In this document: positions 60,778 through 64,000 of the stretch, piece by piece | Position numbering within the stretch: the first letter of the stretch is position 1 | How the letters are laid out: each line of letters begins with the position of its first letter | Origin: Parasegetibacter sp. NRK P23 | GTDB taxonomy: Bacteria; Bacteroidota; Bacteroidia; Chitinophagales; Chitinophagaceae | Assembly: GCF_023721715.1 (NCBI RefSeq) | Contig: NZ_JAMDLG010000001.1 | Location: 2,705,784 to 2,769,783, forward strand | DNA: 64,000 nucleotides | Direction: 5' to 3' | Made by a program: the position numbers and the translations under genes | The notes under the pieces: generated by a model | What the model was told of the DNA's origin: nothing | Seen by the model: only the letters and a program-made list of their open reading frames with translations | Database searches by the model: none

Positions 60778-61938
60778 ATGGCAAAGAGAGATTACTACGA
60801 AGTACTCGGTGTATCTAAAGGCGCCTCCGCGGATGAGATCAAAAAGGCATACCGCAAGGTAGCCATGCAATACCACCCCGACCGGAACCCAGGTGATAAA
60901 GAGGCCGAAGAAAAATTCAAAGAGGCCGCGGAAGCCTATGAAGTATTGAGCGACAACGATAAGAAAGCGCAATACGACCGCTTCGGCCATGCCGGCATGA
61001 GCGGAAACGGACGCGGTGGCTTCAGTGGTGGACACGGCATGAACATGGACGACATCTTCAGTCAGTTCGGCGACATCTTCGGCGAAGACATGTTCGGCAG
61101 TTTCTTTGGTGGAGGCGGCGGAGGAAGAAGAAGTCGTGGCACCGGCACCCGCGGCAGTAATCTCCGGATCAAACTTAAACTCACTTACGAAGAGATCGCG
61201 AAAGGGGTCACCAAGAACATCAAAGTTAAAAAATACGTTTTCTGTACCACCTGCGGTGGCAGCGGCGCCAAAGACAAAAGCAGTGTGCAAACCTGCAATA
61301 CCTGCGGCGGTAGTGGCCAGGTGCGTAAAGTAACCAGCACTTTCCTCGGCCAGATGCAAACCGTAACTACCTGCCCTACCTGTAACGGTGAAGGCACCAG
61401 CATCACCGCCAAATGCGGCAGCTGTAAAGGGGAAGGAAGAGTGTACGGAGAAGAAACCGTTAGCATCGATATCCCCGCCGGCGTTCAGGAAGGCATGCAA
61501 CTGAGCATGAGCGGCAAAGGCAACGCAGGCGAAAGAGGCGGCGCACCCGGCGACCTCATCATCCTCATCGAAGAGGAAACACATAAAGACCTGCAACGCG
61601 ATGGGCTCAATGTGGCCTGTGAATTATATATATCCTTCCCTGAAGCGGTTTTCGGCACACAGGTGGAAGTTCCCACCATCGATGGCAGGGCAAAAATCAA
61701 AATACCCGCGGGAACACAAAGCGGAAAAATATTCCGGCTCAAAGGAAAAGGGTTCCCCGCAGTGAACTCCTACGAAAAAGGAGACCAGCTCATTCACGTG
61801 AATGTGTGGACGCCACAAAATGTTTCGGCTGAAGAAAAAGCGGCTATCGAGAAGATGAGTGCATCACCTAATTTTCAGCCTAAGCCGGACAAATCGGAGA
61901 AGACTTTCTTTGATAAGGTGAAGGAGATGTTTTCGTAA
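60778..61938 (+). CDS. dnaJ: chaperone protein DnaJ
   Basis: This is a 386-residue type I J-protein. It has a J domain with H33-P34-D35 (YHPDRNPGD) and a Gly/Phe-rich linker (about 70-120, with GGGGGGRRS-like runs). The zinc centre has four CxxCxGxG-type repeats: [24 protein letters not shown] and CGSCKGEG. The C-terminal client-binding domains follow. It stimulates DnaK ATPase. Together with grpE it forms a two-gene operon from the promoter at 60118. Confidence 0.96.
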   Translation: MAKRDYYEVLGVSKGASADEIKKAYRKVAMQYHPDRNPGDKEAEEKFKEAAEAYEVLSDNDKKAQYDRFGHAGMSGNGRGGFSGGHGMNMDDIFSQFGDIFGEDMFGSFFGGGGGGRRSRGTGTRGSNLRIKLKLTYEEIAKGVTKNIKVKKYVFCTTCGGSGAKDKSSVQTCNTCGGSGQVRKVTSTFLGQMQTVTTCPTCNGEGTSITAKCGSCKGEGRVYGEETVSIDIPAGVQEGMQLSMSGKGNAGERGGAPGDLIILIEEETHKDLQRDGLNVACELYISFPEAVFGTQVEVPTIDGRAKIKIPAGTQSGKIFRLKGKGFPAVNSYEKGDQLIHVNVWTPQNVSAEEKAAIEKMSASPNFQPKPDKSEKTFFDKVKEMFS

Positions 61939-61954
61939 TGTTTTCACAGAGAGA

Positions 61955-62431
61955 TTTTCACGCAATTGCTTTGTGCTGCGCACTGCGCAACGCAAGGAAG
62001 CAAGGACGCAAAGTGTTAATTAGATGGGAAAAGTTTCTATTGCGCAGGTGTTTTGCGAGATGAGAAAAATAGCTGAACTGTTGCTGTTTGGAGGATATTT
62101 TTCCGCAACGGCCGACGCAACGTTAGCAGTTGATTTAATTTCCTGATCAAAATATATAGTAAGGGTGTGCCTTTTCGCAAGGCACACCCTTATATTTTAG
62201 GTAATTCGGGGTGCAACAATCGCAACTATAAAACAAATACTGAGCAAGCCAGCGATTAATCAGTACTCGGTGTCGCCGCACCTGCGAGGTAAGAAGCAGT
62301 GCGAGAAAACAATAACGAAACCATATATTCCTCCAACCTGTTAAAACACAAACAACGCTGCGAGGCACGAAGCAGTGCGTCCTTGCTCCCTTGCGCTGCG
62401 CAGTGCGAAGCACAAAGCAGTTGCGTGAAAA
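61955..62431. repeat. 477-bp element with 56-bp terminal inverted repeats, no gene inside
   Basis: Bases 61955-62010 and 62376-62431 are inverted copies (52 of 56 matches by my alignment) made of words such as TGCTTTGTGC, CGCACTGCGCA and GCAAGGACGCA. The 365-base interior has a strong central hairpin (62160-62192), an 88-codon frame I consider spurious, and further GCAGTGCGAG words near 62290. It may be a non-autonomous mobile element or two inserted extragenic repeats in opposite orientation. No target duplication is clear. Confidence 0.6.
62160..62192. terminator. strong hairpin, probably a bidirectional terminator
   Basis: TAAGGGTGTGCCTT (62160-62173) pairs perfectly with AAGGCACACCCTTA (62179-62192) around TTCGC; the downstream side carries TATTTTAG. 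It lies between dnaJ (plus) and the convergent oxidoreductase gene (minus), at the centre of the inverted-repeat element. Confidence 0.75.
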
Positions 62432-62435
62432 AAAA

Positions 62436-63767
62436 CTAAACCTCCCTCGAAGCCATCGGTTTCAAACTCGTTAAAGACGCAATCTTCACCGGCATCCCCG
62501 TATCAATTGAATTCCGCGCGGCAATCCCCACAAGAATAGACATCGCCCCATCCCTGCTTCCGGCAATCTGTTTCAAAGGATCATTCCCATCAGGTTTGAA
62601 AAGCTGTTTGCGCAAACGCACATCTCCTCCCCCGTGCCCGGCCTCAGTATTGGAAACGCGGATGATTTCCCGTTTTCCGAAATTGCTGGTAACCTGTATT
62701 TCATCAAACTTTTCAGCTTCCCAGGGTTGGCTTTCCTGAATCCAGGCATCAAGTTTTCCTTTGGTACCGTTAAAGGAGATGCGGTAACCTTCATAAGGAG
62801 AATAAGTGGTGAGCGAATAACTCACCTGCACTTTGTTGGCATATCTGATCTGCACCGCCATCTTATCGAAGATGTCGATGTCTTCCCTCCAAACACAGCC
62901 ATCGCGGTGGTAACCGTCATATTTTTCATTGTCCGCGTACAGTTTTACCAGGCGCGCGCTTTTGTTGATGTCCCAGTAAAACTTACATTCCGATTTGTGT
63001 GGGCAGGGTCTGCAATGTGTATGACGGAAAGCGTTGTTTTTACCATAATGCTCCAATGCACCATATGCATATACTTCTTCCGGCTCAGATTGGAGCCACC
63101 AGTTCAGCAGGTCAAAATGGTGGGTGGATTTGTGCACCAGCAACGAACCTCCGTTCTTGCGGAGCCGGTGCCAGCGACGGAAATAATCGGCACCATGGTG
63201 TACATCGAGGTACCAGTGGAAATCTACGGAAGTAATTTCTCCTATGGCTCCCTCGCGGAGCAGTTCATAAATTTTCTGTCGATGCGGCGAGAAGCGGTAG
63301 TTGAAAGTAACGTGTACCTTACGGCCAGTGCGCTTTTCAGCATCCAGGATCAGCTGGCATTTCTTTTCATCGATGGTCATCGGTTTTTCCGTGATGATAT
63401 CGGCACCGAGCTCCAGTCCGCGTACAATATGTTCATGGTGCACGCCATCCATACTGGTGACGATGAGTAATTCCGGTTTTGTTTCTTTCATCATCTTCTC
63501 AAAGTCCGTGAAAGTGGGACATTGCACACCAATCATCTTCCGGCCAGTTTCCACTCTTCCGGGATTGCTGTCGCACAAACCCACGAACTCCACGATATCA
63601 CCGAATTCTTCCACCACGGAAGAACCCCACATGCTGGTACCACGGTGACCTGTACCTACCATGGCGATCCGTTTTTTCGCGCCTGGAGCGGCCTGTAGAA
63701 TTTCGGGAACAAGAAGCGTACTTAAGCCGGCTGCACCGGTTTGGTGAAGAAAGTGTCTGCGGTTCAT
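62436..63767 (-). CDS. Gfo/Idh/MocA family oxidoreductase, exported (Tat-like signal)
   Basis: This is a 443-residue NAD(P)-dependent oxidoreductase. The N-terminus has NRRHFLHQTGAAG, a twin-arginine-type signal. The Rossmann motif is VGTGHRGTSMW (37-47) and the catalytic-lysine motif EKPMT (127-131). Residues 250-262 form an unusual cluster, HCRPCPHKSECKF (C252, C255, C261) with C291 later, which could bind a metal or Fe-S centre. Sugar or sugar-derivative substrates are typical of the family. A dehydrogenase gene lies upstream on the same strand. Confidence 0.88.
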   Translation of the reverse strand: MNRRHFLHQTGAAGLSTLLVPEILQAAPGAKKRIAMVGTGHRGTSMWGSSVVEEFGDIVEFVGLCDSNPGRVETGRKMIGVQCPTFTDFEKMMKETKPELLIVTSMDGVHHEHIVRGLELGADIITEKPMTIDEKKCQLILDAEKRTGRKVHVTFNYRFSPHRQKIYELLREGAIGEITSVDFHWYLDVHHGADYFRRWHRLRKNGGSLLVHKSTHHFDLLNWWLQSEPEEVYAYGALEHYGKNNAFRHTHCRPCPHKSECKFYWDINKSARLVKLYADNEKYDGYHRDGCVWREDIDIFDKMAVQIRYANKVQVSYSLTTYSPYEGYRISFNGTKGKLDAWIQESQPWEAEKFDEIQVTSNFGKREIIRVSNTEAGHGGGDVRLRKQLFKPDGNDPLKQIAGSRDGAMSILVGIAARNSIDTGMPVKIASLTSLKPMASREV

Positions 63768-63856
63768 AATGGCAACAATTTATTCGATAAGATAGCCATT
63801 AATGAAATACCAGTTTCGTGCGCAGCACGGAAAATTTACGCAAACGTAGCCGGAAC

Positions 63857-64000
63857 CTAATATCCTTTCCGGAGTTGAACCCTGTCTTCCGGATCCTGCC
63901 CACTTTCGAAAGAAGAAAAATTCTTCAGGAAATACCGCACAAATCCTTCTTCCTCCCGCTCCTGTCCTCCGCCGGTGTGCTGGGTCAGGATCACGTTGTT
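63857..64000 (-). CDS. D-isomer-specific 2-hydroxyacid dehydrogenase, C-terminal end (cut by window edge)
   Basis: The frame enters at base 64000 and ends with TAG at 63857-63859, giving the last 47 residues. NVILTQHTGGGQEREEEGF resembles the 'P-H-x-G' segment near the catalytic His of this family (here Q-H-T-G-G), followed by the usual C-terminal helix and an end in RKGY. The family oxidises or reduces 2-hydroxyacids with NAD. The call rests on a short stretch only. It lies 90 bases upstream of the oxidoreductase gene. Confidence 0.55.
   Translation of the reverse strand, partial: NNVILTQHTGGGQEREEEGFVRYFLKNFSSFESGQDPEDRVQLRKGY

Noticed and set aside
62147-62413. 88-codon frame on the minus strand inside the inverted-repeat element
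   Set aside because: It overlaps the strong hairpin and the repeat arm, has many Cys and Arg with no domain pattern or signal peptide, and no promoter or plausible start context.

Overview
The window looks like a chromosomal segment of a Bacteroidota bacterium, most likely a soil or freshwater member of the Chitinophagaceae. This placement is inference from gene content, not from a database match. The signs are type IX secretion (T9SS) sorting domains of both types, a PorP/SprF protein, TonB-linked outer-membrane proteins, FHS-type sugar transporters, promoters with the Bacteroidota pattern TTTG-N19-21-TAnnTTTG, and many exported proteins whose predicted cleavage site is followed by Gln. I see no rRNA, tRNA, CRISPR array, transposase or prophage gene. 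About fifty protein genes cover most of the sequence.

Layout. 1-4.6 kb (minus): end of an M1 peptidase, a PepSY-like protein, rsmI, purS, pssA and an Xaa-Pro aminopeptidase. 5-9.4 kb: pckA (plus, with a clear promoter and terminator) facing a deoxynucleoside kinase, trpS and a ROK sugar kinase. 9.5-12.6 kb: two divergent FHS-family sugar permeases. 12.6-15.2 kb: YkgJ-type cysteine-cluster protein, cytidine deaminase, signal peptidase I. 15.3-17.8 kb: a CarH-like MerR/B12-binding regulator, a sigma-54-type response regulator without a DNA-binding domain, a structured leader-like region and a 49-residue membrane ORF. 17.8-31.1 kb: TonB receptor, pdhB, DUF4197 protein, FAD oxidase, M43 protease, glutaminyl cyclase, methyltransferase, HU-CCDC81-like protein, a T9SS cargo protein and a large outer-membrane barrel. 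31.2-39.7 kb: housekeeping genes (yajQ, rpmE2, gatC, two ABC ATPases, cobalamin adenosyltransferase, DUF2795, fabI, recN, zinc-ribbon protein, Nif3). 39.8-46.8 kb: S9 peptidase, a macroglobulin/plug protein and M32 carboxypeptidase. 47.3-57.5 kb: two giant tandem PKD-repeat type-B T9SS adhesins followed by a PorP/SprF partner. 57.6-64 kb: peroxiredoxin, a minimal T9SS sorting-domain protein, an RlmI-like methyltransferase, grpE-dnaJ, a 477-bp inverted-repeat element, a Gfo/Idh/MocA oxidoreductase and the end of a 2-hydroxyacid dehydrogenase.

Links between genes. Several genes fit an export theme: signal peptidase I, at least twelve substrates with Gln at the predicted mature N-terminus, a glutaminyl cyclase, T9SS cargo and a SprF homologue. 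A cobalamin theme links the CarH-like regulator to the PduO-type adenosyltransferase that would make its chromophore. The intergenic spaces carry three families of short interspersed or inverted repeats. The most interesting items are the CarH variant with its palindromic operator, the response regulator with a changed GAFTGA loop and no HTH, the leader with mutually exclusive hairpins ahead of a tiny membrane protein, the adhesin-SprF locus, and the Gln-after-cleavage pattern.
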